This document shows, piece after piece, positions 1-11,204 of a DNA stretch of 64,000 bases. The notes under the pieces were generated by a model. It was not told the origin of the DNA, did not search any database, and saw only the letters and a list, made by a program, of their open reading frames with translations. The position numbers and the translations under genes are program-made. The stretch comes from Albugo candida (taxonomy: Eukaryota > Oomycota > Peronosporomycetes > Albuginales > Albuginaceae), in the NCBI GenBank assembly GCA_905220665.1, contig CAJNAR010000188.1:1-64000 (forward strand). The letters are read 5' to 3'. The first letter of the stretch is position 1. Each line of letters opens with the position of its first letter.

Positions 1-364
1 AAACCCTAAACCCTAAAACCCTAAACCCTAAACCCTAAACCCTAAACCCTAAACCCTAAACCCTAAACCCTAAACCCTAAACCCTAAACCCTAAACCCTA
101 AACCCTAAACCCTAAACCCTAAACCCTAAACCCTAAACCCTAAACCCTAAACCCTAAACCCTAAACCCTAAACCCTAAACCCTAAACCCTAAACCCTAAA
201 CCCTAAACCCTAAACCCTAAACCCTAAACCCTAAACCCTAAACCCTAAACCCTAAACCCTAAACCCTAAACCCTAAAACCTAAAACCTAAAACCTAAAAC
301 CTAAAACCTAAAACCCTAAAACCTAAAACCTAAAACCTAAAACCTAAAACCTAAAACCCTAAAC
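1..364. repeat. Telomere repeat tract, (CCCTAAA)n with a variant inner zone
   Basis: The tract is uninterrupted CCCTAAA to about 277 (apart from one CCCTAAAA near the start). It then changes to CCTAAAA units with occasional CCCTAAAA up to 364. The C-rich strand reading inward from base 1 is the orientation of a left chromosome end. TTTAGGG telomeres are known in plants, oomycetes, some apicomplexans and dinoflagellates. The variant repeats on the inner side are typical of the old, no longer telomerase-renewed part of a telomere. Confidence 0.98.
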
Positions 365-700
365 AAAAACGATTTAAAACAACTGATCTTTTCCTCTTTT
401 TTTAATCTAGTGGAGAACTAGAAAAAATCAGTAATATTACTGTAATAAAAAGCAGTTTCATAAATCACTTTAAATCTAGTAGAAAAATAGAAATAATTAG
501 TAATACATTATTACTGTATTCAGAAAGCTGATTATTATTTCACTACTGAATGAGCCCATAATGAAAAATTCATCCAATCATATACAAAATAGATCAAAAA
601 CTACCTGAACTTTTTCTTTATTTTAATCTAGTAGAAACTAAAAATAATCAGTAAGAAATCACTTTTGAATTTGAACTAACTCAGCTACGTGAGTTTAAAC
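365..700. repeat. AT-rich telomere-adjacent DNA with a degenerate ~35-bp motif
   Basis: No gene is visible. A motif reading roughly TTTAATCTAGT, then AGAAACTA, then AATCAGTAA occurs three times, at about 400-434, 469-503 and 620-654. Spacing is irregular and the copies are imperfect. It may be the remnant of a telomere-associated repeat. Confidence 0.45.
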
Positions 701-705
701 TTCCC

Positions 706-1485
706 ATGTGGCAAACGCTATCCCGCCAAGAAGTTGTCAGAGCGCATGCCGACTCCCAGTATGAGTGGCTCTGTACTGACGAGGAAGTGCTGATGAGCTT
801 TCTTACGACTCGCTTCCGGAGGTTGCTCCTTCAGAAAAGAGCAACAGGATTCATCGAATTAAGTTTTTCCAGCTGCTTTTTTTTCAGATGCGACACAAAA
901 TGTGTCCGGATGCGATCGTTCAAGCATGGAACACCGAGTATGTCATGTTCCATGAGGATTGGATGGGAAAACTGAAGGTTTGTGACAGTGAATGGATGCG
1001 AACTATCGACCGGTTGAAGTTCTATGTACACATTGCTTCAATTAGGGAGCGTATTCCTTGCGCTGTGCGGTTGGAGTATACATGTCGACACTGCCATGCA
1101 AGGGCATTGAAATTCAACAATCAACTTCGAGCCCATCCGTGCTACCAAACGTTGAGCGCAACTTCTTACGGCAATTGGAAATTTGGACGATCTCTTTGCC
1201 CATTTCGCATTGGAACAACGTGAACCTTCACGTTATTGTTTAATGGATCAACAAACATATCATGTGTTCTCGCTTGGCATTTCGGAAATGAATCAAGCTA
1301 CATGCGATTCCAAAGTGATGCTGGCTAAATTGCTAGGATGGGAGGAGGTTAGAAAATTGGAGGAAAATGATCGTCAAGAAGCTATGGCTCAACTCAGCAG
1401 CGCGGTTAAAGAAACTGCTGATATGATCAGGAGGTTGAAGCGCAAAGTAGCTGATCTCGAGAATAGGTCCAAGCTTAAAAAATGA
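706..1485 (+). pseudogene. Broken ORF with C2HC zinc-finger-like motif and C-terminal coiled coil
   Basis: The reading frame moves twice: one frame from ATG 706 to about 880, a second from about 880 to 1,220 and the first again from about 1,165 to the TGA at 1,485. The first shift coincides with a run of eight T followed by CAG, so it is either a homopolymer indel or a 3' splice site; I cannot tell which. The middle part holds YTCRHC followed by NNQLRAHPC, a C-x2-C...H-x-C finger-like pattern seen in retroelement-associated proteins. The last 45 residues are charged heptad-like sequence (KLEEN, IRRLKRKVADLENR), a likely coiled coil. It is not assigned to a named family and is probably a degraded transposon-related or regulatory gene. 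Confidence 0.4.
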
Positions 1486-2180
1486 TGAGAGAAAAACCTT
1501 ATATGTTTATATTATATTTTCCGATATTGAAGCTAGCTCATGATTTATTATGGGAAGACAGCATGGAGTGAATGTAATTGAAGCTACTAAATGAGTTATG
1601 GCTTCTTAAATTATAATAACAAAAATAAAGAACACAGGAAGCTTCGTTGGTGGCGTATGAGACTATCATCCTGTGTTGACTTGACCCAAAACTACTTCAA
1701 CATCAATGAGATCGGATGAATCCAATATGGAATCGTTGTAGTACACTGGTGTGGAAAGTAAAGCTGAATGGGATGGATTAAATGAACGATAATATCTCTC
1801 TGTAAGAAGTTGCTTCATACCCACACAGTTTTTGATCCCATTACGTCGCGTATGTTTGCATCATATCGGTAAGAGCTTCATAATACCTTAAATGTAAATA
1901 TGACAATTCCCCATGCGATGAACTTCAAGTTAGACTCCTGGTTGTCGAAATGAATGGTTTTAAACGCATCAAGCACGTCTCGCACCGCTGATGTTGATAT
2001 TGCTTGCACACTGGATCGTGTGATATACAACCAAGTCCATTTGGCTTGCTCAAAACACCAAAATTGAAGCAAGTCCATTTCGGGCGCGTGATGATTGTCA
2101 ATGAATGTATAGCCAACACACACGCACTCCCATCTTAATACGCGTCAAAATCAGTCGTTTACTTTCCCGTTTGCTTTTCA
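1486..2180. other. No supported gene
   Basis: Only short ORFs without recognisable motifs occur here. The longest, on the minus strand at 1,878-2,123, has no conserved counterpart elsewhere in the window. Confidence 0.5.
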
Positions 2181-2202
2181 GTGGATCACCTTCCAAATAG
2201 TT

Positions 2203-2388
2203 TCAATTTTTTTCGATTCGGGCATCCAAATGCGTTAACTTCCTCGAACGCTCGATGCTGTTACCAGAATTTATCCAGTTCTGGACAGATTGAGCTGTCA
2301 TTATATCCCATTTGTCGGATATTGATACAAAAGCTGCAACAAGATCTTTTACATCACAAAATATACTATCTCTGTTATTTTGATCCAT
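2203..2388 (-). pseudogene. Possible fragment of a pogo/Tigger-type transposase C-terminus
   Basis: The short minus-strand ORF reads DVKDLVAAFVSISDKW, then TAQSVQNWINSG. This resembles the region after the DDE core of pogo/Tigger-type transposases, where an Ala/Trp-rich helix is followed by a 'ti.NcW..sGi' pattern. No DDE residues, terminal inverted repeats or further coding sequence are seen nearby. It could be a chance resemblance. Confidence 0.22.
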
Positions 2389-3042
2389 TGAGCTTGAGGA
2401 GGGATCATAACCTTTCGTCTTTATCTTTTTCGATCCTTACATCTGCGAAGCAATGTGAGATAAGAACGATTATATGTTTTCTGATCGGCAATAAGGACAT
2501 TCTGAAAAAAATGACGAGGAACTGGTAATCTTAAAGTTACTTTCAGTTTTGCTGATCTAAGCTATTATTTATTGCATCGCGCGCACGTTTCGTATTATAT
2601 AACCTTTAGAAAATATGACTGTCAGCACTTAGCTGTCCTTGCGGCTTTGTATTCGCGTGGAAGTCCGTGCATGTTGATATGCAAAACATAAACCAAGTAG
2701 CAAAACGGCGTCATGCAAAGCAATTTGAGCAGCAGACCTCAACATGAATGAGCTTCGATTCTTACTGGAGGTACTCTTCCTAATCTACAGAAGCTGTCCC
2801 AATATTACCATTATGTGCTCGAGTAAACGCAGGATATAAGTCTTACGTTGAACTTAAGCAAGTAGCCTCTCAAGGCCACCGATGAATACGTCTGAGTATT
2901 TTCGATAGTTTGAGAGTCTGTTTTAGCTTTGATCTCATGCATAAAAAACCATGTGATGCTTTATAATACATTCTAGTAGTGAAGATTCAGATTTGGTTTG
3001 AATAGCCATTGAAAGACCACTGCAGTGGTGAAGTATACATGA
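2389..3042. other. No supported gene
   Basis: The stretch holds scattered short ORFs only and separates the transposase-like fragment from the 3' end of the truncated LINE. Confidence 0.5.
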
Positions 3043-5380
3043 AGGTATCTAGATTAGTAGAATCAAACTGACTGACTTTTTTGCAGATGCCTGAAACCAG
3101 ATGCCTAAAAAATCTTGAATAACAAATATACATAGAAAAACGATTCGCGATACTACCTGTCAGAGATGATAATAGGCCTTTTCCCTATTGACCGGTATTA
3201 CGGTTGGCTCCAGCCACCACGATACGAGGCTGTGTTTAGCGTGTAAATGTCGTAAAAATTGTTCAAAAGCAGCGTGTTCTCCAAATTGGTATCCACCACA
3301 CTAGGATGAACGTAGCAAATCAAGTACGACTAGGATCGGAGTTGCACATGCAGTTCCATTTTCCTGTTCCGAACCCGCACCTTTTGTTCATTAAGAGAAA
3401 CTAATCAATGATCTTTCCACCAATGATCCTTGCGCCACGATTTACTTCATCACCTTTGAAAGCCGAATGCGTTCGCCGTGATCGTAAATCTGTCTTGAAA
3501 AAAATTGAACGGGCACATCAAACGTGTTTTTGTATCGCAGAAAGAGATGGGATGGTCGGAGCTCCTGATTGGTGATCAAACAAACAACGATGTCGATCCA
3601 TCCGGTCGAAGAAGACGTCATCCTTTGCTATGCAAGCCATTGATCGGATATAATTTACTGATGATCCTTTCAGTCCGACCGTATCGTTGGCACTATTGGA
3701 CATGCAATATTCGTCCCACGTAGTTGGGAGAGAAAAAAGAGCCCAAGTACTGAGTAACTCAAGCAATATTTGTGTCCTGTAATCACACTAGAGAAAAAGA
3801 GATGTTGATTGGATTCCACTAACCCACACTGAGGCTACGTGCACAGTATACCTTGGGGCTGGAAATCATCGGAAACCAGGTACGATATAGAACTGGAAAC
3901 ATCCGCAAAGCCACAGGAAACTCTAGATCTTAGAATATCGGTAAGACACGTTTTCGATGATGCCGTGATGTAGCCATAAATATTCTAACTCGATCCAAAT
4001 CCATTGCGTTCGATCTCTTCCGTGATAGCAAACGTGTTTACGTCGGACGAATCTTGGTTGGTCGAGAGGTTCTCAGACATTTCGTGAGATTTAAAGGCGT
4101 GGAATAGATGGGAAATACTGTTTCCTCTCCTTGCTTTAAACCCCAACATAAAAGGGTTGTTCACTCTTTTTGGGTTGGATCCAAGTGATGGGACCAATTG
4201 TCGAGTGAATACGCTGTAGTATCTGAGTAAGTTCATTTCAAAGTTGACTCAGCAAATTTTTTTCAGCCATATCCGATGTGTTCAGCTCTTCGGCGTAGTA
4301 TTAAACGGCGACAAAATCGTCTTGCTTTGGCCATGTGTCGCATTCTCGAAAAAGTCTTAAAGACTTCGAATCTCGGAAGCTGTAGTAAACCATTTCCAAA
4401 ACCTTCGACTGGCTCGTCCAACATGGAAAGATTGTACCAAACGTTTCGCGTATTCGGATTACGAGTAGAAGCTTCAAATGTAATTCCTGGTCGCAGTGGA
4501 ACCAGATCCGTTGGCATTTGTAGTACTGACCTCGTTGAAGAACGTTTGAATCGAGAACTGTAATTCTCCGATCCATCTTACGCTACGTTCCAAACGCGTG
4601 GTTTCATCAAAACGTTATGCTCTCTCATCCAACCATTTTTCCATGTCGATGTGATGCGATGGTGAATATATCCATCCGCTTGTGTTGTCAAAAAGAGGCT
4701 GCCTCATTTGCGAATATAGTGTCAAAGGAGCTGTCGAACTCGCAGGAATGGCTGGTAACATATCGGATGCAAAATGCTGTAAGAATTGAATGCGTAGTAG
4801 ATTCAGTCGTCCCACTAAAAAAGAACTTGCAGTGTAGCATCATGTCGAGGTAGGAATGAAAACGTTTTGCTGATAGGGTAATATGCTTCATATCTTGTTT
4901 GTGTTTATGAACAAGCACAAATTGAGTAAGCATCGACTTCTACTGACAAATGATCTCTGCTGGTATGTCAACATACATCCTGTCCTGTCGCAGACGTGAT
5001 AAAATCATCGTCTGCACAGCCAGAAGTCGAATACGAACAGTTCGTTCTCGTCGAAACCATACATCAAGCCCATCATTAAAACGCTTGTTGAGAGTTGAAA
5101 TGGTCATCGAATGAGTAGGTATGTGAACGACCGGCATTCCCTATATACTTGAGAAAATCGTTTGGAACCACTATGGTCAAATATGGAATACGTGGACACA
5201 GTATGGTCCGATTCAACGAGGTCAAAGATGATTTGCTCAACTGGAGTTTCGCACCGGATCCATCGCAATAGACTTGAACGACTTCGAGTTGCCCCAGAGC
5301 ACCATTGAGTGTCTCAGAAACCAATGTCAAGTTGTCCGCAAAAATAAATCCAGTTGCGACAGTCGGCCATTGATCCAATT
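3043..5380 (-). mobile_element. 5'-truncated, decayed LINE (RT C-terminal half to 3' end)
   Basis: On the minus strand this is colinear with the 3' part of the longer LINE at 13,356-20,361. The upstream end (5,380-5,080) carries the RT segment with VATGFIFADN, where the catalytic FADD has become FADN, then VQVYCDGSGAKLQLSKSS. Next come the thumb-like part (WFRRERTVR, QTMILSRL), the middle domain (IQFLQHFASD, WFHCDQELH) and the last ORF piece at 3,766-3,518. The 3' untranslated end closes with the same ACCTTCA terminus. The frame is broken many times. 5' truncation is usual for LINE insertions. No convincing target-site duplication is seen. It lies directly against the family-2 relic at 5.4 kb, so it inserted into a copy of the repeated unit. 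Confidence 0.85.
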
Positions 5381-5389
5381 TAGCTTTCC

Positions 5390-6765
5390 GATCTTCTCAT
5401 AGTTGTATTAGAAAATCAAAAGACTCCATTCGTAACCAACATAAAGCTTACACGACCGCATGGCCGGATGAGCTTTATACATTATTACTCAACTTCATGT
5501 TACATTGGTCTTGTTCCCGTTCATAGCAGCGAGCATTCTTGGATACAAATCTTTGTCATTCCACAACTTCCAGCTGCCTCTTTTCGTTAGGAAGTAGATC
5601 CATGCTTTTAGTTGACTCGTTAGCTGCTTGTATCTCAGCAGTGTTTTGGATTGGAACGAAGGCATGGGTACTGACGGCCAAGGCTTGCTCTCAATCCGGA
5701 ACAACATCTTAAGCTTCGGATCCAATACGTACTTGTTCGAACGAGCTCTGTTGGAAGACCAACCAAATGGCACTCATCACATTACTGGGGTGGACCATGG
5801 CGCCTTTGAGTGAAGATATGAACGATTGGTATCCAAAGGTAATTCCAACACATAGCAATGATCGATAGTGTTTAAGTACTGTAGAGGAAAGGTGAAAAAG
5901 AAAAAGAAATCTGTAATTTCGATCTCATCTATGATTACAAATTTGTGGAATCACGTCCTTTTTCGGGTATGATGATAATCCGGGCTCTGGAGAATAACTC
6001 GTGGTACAAAGTATTACTATGAGAATTCTTCACGTACTCATTAAGAAGACTTTTTGTTTCGCAATGTTTTCGGGCTGCATATGCGAGAGTTATTCTATTT
6101 TGCACCCGTCCTGAAATATTTCAGGCGCCTTACAATAGTGCTCCAATGGATTCTGGATATGAATGTGTTTTTGCGAAACATTACGCCCAGATGGAAAGCA
6201 ATGAAGCGGTTCTCTTCTTCGGAGGTACTTTCTGAGATCGAAAGCATCTGGATTACCCATATTGGCAATGTCTGTCGTTTTATCGATGACTGACTGCGTA
6301 CCCATTACGAAGGCACTCATCAATTGCTCTTTCACTCGGCACTATTCCTTTAAGCGAATGTGTGAGTATATGCTGACGTCCGTCGACTATAATCTGCGAA
6401 GTGTCAATAGTATTCCTAACTTCCTGCTCTTACGATTGAACAGAAGAATCAAAATAGAAAAGCGAATTTTTAACGTTTATATATATTGCGGAGCGAGTGT
6501 GGTTGTGGATTACGCTACTTTTGGCATGGAAAGGCGATCTCAGAAAGCTCGGAAACAGGAGCTTGTCTTGATCAATTGGAAGGAATGGGCATGGACTTAC
6601 GTCACATCGAAGTTAAAGAACCTCGAGATCGACTTGATGATTAGTAATCATTTGACACATGCTCTCATTCAAGGATGCGGATCTGAAGCTGTGATTTTTG
6701 AGAAATATATATATCGTAAACGTTGCCTGGTTTTTTGCGTTTTGATGTTGATGGCCTCAATCTGA
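5390..6765 (+). pseudogene. Family-2 relic, copy 1 (unknown gene)
   Basis: This is a decayed copy of an unrecognised gene that recurs at 23.6, 31.0, 44.0 and 54.4/59.7 kb. Recognisable pieces in order are a start region around 5,525, a segment near 5,700-5,810 with SNTYLFERALLEDQPNGTHHIT (split by stops), and a later piece in the ORF ending at 6,765 (LINWKEWAW). Frameshifts and stops interrupt it throughout. The protein shows no motif I can name. Repeated co-occurrence upstream of the cysteine-module genes suggests it was part of the original repeat unit. It is now non-functional as far as can be seen. Confidence 0.55.
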
Positions 6766-8204
6766 ATTTTTTAGAAAAAAAAATCATGTATCAGCTAAAG
6801 AAATCTATCACCACAAAGTACAGATGCTGTCCTATACGTAGGGGGCCAAGTATTCAGCTGCAGCTTTGAGACATGTAGATCCAGATCTTGTTCTGTGTGC
6901 ATCATTCGGCACACGGCCGACACAATTGGCAGAGCGGAATATTTCATTGGATTTCGTCACCTTCCGACACCTATTCGAATGAAGCGCCTAAGTGAAATGC
7001 TAAACATTTGTCAACATGCGAGGCGGTAGCGTATACTCGTTGTATCGAAGTCTTTCATTCTTCTCTTTTGTTTGATTGCGATTGCAGTCTAGTTTTGCAC
7101 GAAACTAGGTATTTTTTCTTGTAAGCATCTCATTATTTAAACGGGCCTCTTCAACGGCAAGGGTATGATGACATTGGCATTGCCATTCCTGTAGACTGTG
7201 TGAAGTGAGCAACGTTTCGCCAAGTCGAAGCTAATTGGAGGTCGGAAATTATTTACCATAAGATTGCTGTCTGGTGCTGACTGACGATCATTTCAATAAC
7301 GTTTACTACTAAGCACGGATTGAATTGTCAACATGATCGAAGTCCTCAGATACCCAAGACTAGCGTGTAGAAAAAAGACTTTAGGTTTTTCAAAAAAATT
7401 GACGGACTCACAAACCACAGGTGCTATGTCAGAGCTAATGCACAATGCAATGCAGACAATATTACAAATAAGGACGGATATAATTTTTTTTTCGTAGCAT
7501 AGTGAATCTTCGATCAGTTCCTGAATTGCTCAATGTCCGTTTGAGCTGGAGATAACTTATCCTACCGAGCTTCTCACATCCTTTCAAAGTAAGCTTTATG
7601 TGACAATTGTATCAATGTCCCCTAGAATTGTACGGTGCTTTCATTCCCCGAAATGATAACCGAGAAGCAAACCTCGACACCGATCAAGTCCATCCTGTGT
7701 GCTCTACGGCTCATGTACCTGGCACACTCCTAAACGGCTTGAATAATCTGAATACAGTACTGTGTTGAGACCATAATCCGCTCCTTTGTCCTTGCTCTGA
7801 AGTTTCTTCTTCCGCATGAGGTAGGTTTATTTGCGTTTTTTAAGCGTCGTTTGCCATTTCTTTCATACTGGAGCCGGCCAAATACAACTGCCATCTGCTT
7901 TAGACTCGTCAAACTTGCATTTTAAATTTAAATTTTTGTGTTCTGCATTTGTGCCGTGATTTGATCCTGTTCATACTCAAATGCATATAATATCTTCTTG
8001 ACTACATGCAAAACAGTGCTGAGTTAGCTAATTGTGTTCTAGTCTTGTCATAAAATATATTTCCATACAGAAGTTGTAAGATCAGTGCTGAATGCAAAAT
8101 ACTAAAGGCATTTGCTAGTATTCAGCTTGCATAGAGCCTACTTGTTCAAATTTGGGACCTTGTGCTTCATTCATATTTGATTCAGTCGACGAAAAGTATA
8201 GTCA
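6766..8204. other. No supported gene
   Basis: Short random ORFs only. The stretch resembles degraded unit sequence at its left edge (ATCTATCACCACAAAG, compare 60,305) and is otherwise unique. Confidence 0.45.
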
Positions 8205-8960
8205 ATTGCAAGCCTGAGTGCTTCACGTAATCAATTTCGTCTAAGGTGAAAGATAGATAATACATTTGGACTGCAAAATTTCAAGCCTTTGTACATCCTT
8301 TTTGAAAACCCGCTGATACGCTCTCTTCCTAATTCTCAATATCCTAGACCGGCCATTCATTAAATACCGTTTTGATGGCGCCTCAAAATAGAAGAACCTT
8401 TTCTATGCGGGCCTACTTCCCCCGATACTGATCTCGGCAACCGAAAAATCCAATCAGTCTAGTCGCGTTCAATTTTCTGCTCGCTTGTGGATACATTTCT
8501 CTATCGCTCCCATCTCCATTTCCAAAGCTGCTACATAGTCTCATCTATATTTCTACTTCACCCTACCTTCCTTATTCTGCCCAGATCTACGTGACCCAAC
8601 AACATTCAAGTATGCATCTTTTCCGTCTTGCTTCTAATTGTCCAAAGCAGTCAAGATATGGCGCAGTATATCAATCATGCCTTCGTCCATGTCCCCGAAT
8701 CCTTTTCAAAATCATTCTTTTTAGCCTGCAACCGGTTTTTAAGGGGTTAAGGTCGAAAAATAAGCATATTGGAATCTATTAAATCTAAAAAAGGGAATCA
8801 CAAGAGATAGTTTCAGATAAACACCACGCTATAACATCACAAAACTAAATGTATTATAACGATATTGAGATTAGGCGCATAGACACATGCAATCTCTTTA
8901 TCAATATGCCCACAATATCTCAAGGCGCTGATAAGTTTGACAATAAACGCCTCGTATATC
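8205..8960. repeat. Duplication block A, part 1 (matches 37,310-38,010)
   Basis: Both copies share, in order, TTGCAAGC...GAGTG, TTTCAAGCCT, a CCGAAAAATCCAATCAG stretch and AGTATGCATCTTTT. Conservation is at DNA level with indels, and no intact ORF is shared. After about 8,960 the two blocks diverge, block A carrying about 2.1 kb of private sequence that includes the MLF1-like gene. Confidence 0.75.
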
Positions 8961-10235
8961 TCTCGAACTGGCTATGTTTTGTAGGGTGGTGATCATCCGG
9001 TGACTACAGAGGCGAAAACCTTATTGCCTTTCATCCGAGAAAGTATACCAAACGCAACGTTCGACTGAAAAATCGTCAGATTGGATCTATACCTCATGCA
9101 ACCTGATCTGTTGAAAACAATCACTAAGCTGAACCGCAGTTTTGGGTCTTCTTGTATATTTTGTATTCAAAATTGATCATGTTACTGTCTCAAAATAGGC
9201 AATACTTCGACAGGATCTTAAAAGTCATCTGAACTTGTTCTCTTACAAGTTCACATGACATTGCGCCTATGGTATGATTCGTAAAGCATTGATTGTGCAC
9301 TATGTGCAGGTCAGAATACATATCGATTATCAATATCTCTATAACGCTCCTACAAACAGCACGGTGTAGCAACTTTGCCTTGAAATCTGAGTTTAAAGAT
9401 CGTTGTCTCTAGGGGTATTCAATAATCACCCCTAGTTGGTACATAGATGTCTTTGCATTCCATCAAAACATTACCATAGGGAATCAGCTATCAAATCCTT
9501 GCGATTTATTTCGACTAAGCTGATCCTCAGAACATATTTTGAATACATCTTGAGAGTTTATGTCTACTCGAGTTTAGAACGAGAGAATGCAAAAAAGCGC
9601 TCAGAGAATCTTTTAGCTCTGATAGGGTCATACCCACAGCATAAGATGGGTCCACCCATGCAGCATGTGCAAATTTACGCCAGTATGATTGTTCTGTTCA
9701 TGAATGAAACAACTTAAATAGCGACAACATCTCTTAAAAATGCTCATTTTAAACGCTCCGCGGTGTAGGATCTCTTGTTTCTCTTTTTATCAATCACTTG
9801 CCTATGAGTGCCTAGGTTAAAACGCTTGAATGAACACTTAAGTGCAACATGTCAATGTATACGTATACGCTACACCTTATCCTTGGCGTAAGCTCGTACT
9901 GGTAAGACTAATACAAAAGTATTCTAGCATTACGTTTAACGATTTCTTAGTTGTGGAATATTCGGGTTTTTTTATGAAAAGAATATGTCCAAGGGTTCTT
10001 AATTCGAGAATCCGAGTTTCTATGAGAAGCAAAGCAATCAAAATTGAGTCTCAGTTCACTCACGTTACAATTTACCAGCGAACAAATAAGACAGAAGACA
10101 ATAGAACCACAGACTCTTTCCGATCACAATGCTGACAGCACGAGACTTTTTCTTCCCTCCAACACGAACATTGAGCGTTTGGGATCGAGTTCGACCTAAC
10201 TTTTGGTACCCAATGGCTTCGTTTTTGAACAATCG
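8961..10235. other. Block-A-private sequence without a supported gene
   Basis: This part of block A has no counterpart in block B. It contains several short ORFs; the one ending at 10,135 begins with GTG and shows no motif. It may hold the upstream region of the MLF1-like gene. Confidence 0.4.
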
Positions 10236-10742
10236 ATGATGTACTTTGATCTAATGGCGGATCAGATGCTTGCAACGAGTTTCAACCGAGACTATTTCCA
10301 TCATCAAGGTCGTATTGATGACGATGAAAAATGCTTCAAAGATCTAACCGCAAAAGAAGAGGACAAGCACAAGGTAAACAAAGAAGATGACAAGGAAAAA
10401 AAGCAAGACGATCGAACTTTCTCGTCTTATCCATATTCGAGCTCATCTGTGCTGGACGATAAGAAAAGACGTATCACCAGTCGTTGTCGCAGATATAAAG
10501 GTTCCAGCGGGCGGTTAAAAGCATTGCATGAACGCGAACTTGATTCAAAGAAGCTACGAATAATATGGAATCGAATGAAAAAGGATGGAGAGGTCAAACA
10601 TGACACAATTTGCTCTAACGGATCCTCAGAAGAGTTCGAGAAACTATGGAGAGAGACTCGGTTCGCAAAGGCTCAAACAAACGCCCTCAAGGATCATGCC
10701 GAAGGAACCGAAAATAAGGAGGAAACGTCTAATGAGAAATAA
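10236..10742 (+). CDS. MLF1-like (myeloid leukemia factor family) protein
   Basis: Intact ORF of 168 codons from the first in-frame ATG (10,236) to TAA at 10,742. An in-frame TAA at 10,197 limits upstream extension. The first 60 residues are variable and very charged. From about residue 65 the pattern is YSSSSVLDDKKRRITSRCRR, then a segment with GRLKALHERELD, WNRMKKDGE and EEFEKLWRET. This order (Ser-rich strand, arginine patch, GRLKA..HERE, W-R, EEFE..W) fits the conserved core of the MLF1 family as I recall it from oomycete and protist members. These are small adaptor-like proteins with no known enzymatic activity. It lies in a 2.1-kb segment absent from the paralogous block at 38 kb. The family assignment is moderate; the ORF itself looks real. 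The N-terminus may be shortened or altered. Confidence 0.55.
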   Translation: MMYFDLMADQMLATSFNRDYFHHQGRIDDDEKCFKDLTAKEEDKHKVNKEDDKEKKQDDRTFSSYPYSSSSVLDDKKRRITSRCRRYKGSSGRLKALHERELDSKKLRIIWNRMKKDGEVKHDTICSNGSSEEFEKLWRETRFAKAQTNALKDHAEGTENKEETSNEK

Positions 10743-10868
10743 TTAGCACCATTTGATTTTGTAGTTATTAAATATATCGCATTGATCAGTGTTTGCTAAG
10801 TATTCTGAAACATCTGACGCACTGTTGAATACGCTAAATGAGCACGATTTATTTTTAGCACCTTTTCC

Positions 10869-11066
10869 ATGAGAATGAGCATAGTCACCTCCAAAACATC
10901 AAACGATGAAAATACACGACCATCGACCAAGTTCGCCGTTTATACGCTGCCTACCATCACGTTACCTGAAGAAGAGACATCAAAACCCTGTACTAGCACG
11001 ACAGCGCCTTCAACAGATCTGTATGGTACGTTCATCCGCACAAGGAAAGTCGAGAGGCTGCGTTAG
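10869..11066 (+). CDS. Small hypothetical ORF downstream of the MLF1-like gene
   Basis: ATG-started ORF of 65 codons rich in Thr, Ser, Pro and Glu (PTITLPEEETSKP, STTAPSTD) with no recognised domain. It lies 126 bases after the MLF1-like stop, on the same strand, in the same block-A-private segment. It may be a chance ORF or a terminal exon. Support is weak. Confidence 0.18.
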   Translation: MRMSIVTSKTSNDENTRPSTKFAVYTLPTITLPEEETSKPCTSTTAPSTDLYGTFIRTRKVERLR

Positions 11067-11204
11067 ACTGTCGGCTTGACGCAGAGTAGAATTCGAAAGC
11101 TCATAACTTTTTATCGACCAGTCATTGCGACATATGACGCTGTAATCAGCCGGTGTGGTGTGAATTTGATTACCGTTTAACTTCAGTGAGAAACTACTAA
11201 AAGT

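Noticed and set aside
7730..7912. 60-codon minus-strand ORF between units
   Set aside because: Short, not conserved, no start context or domain.
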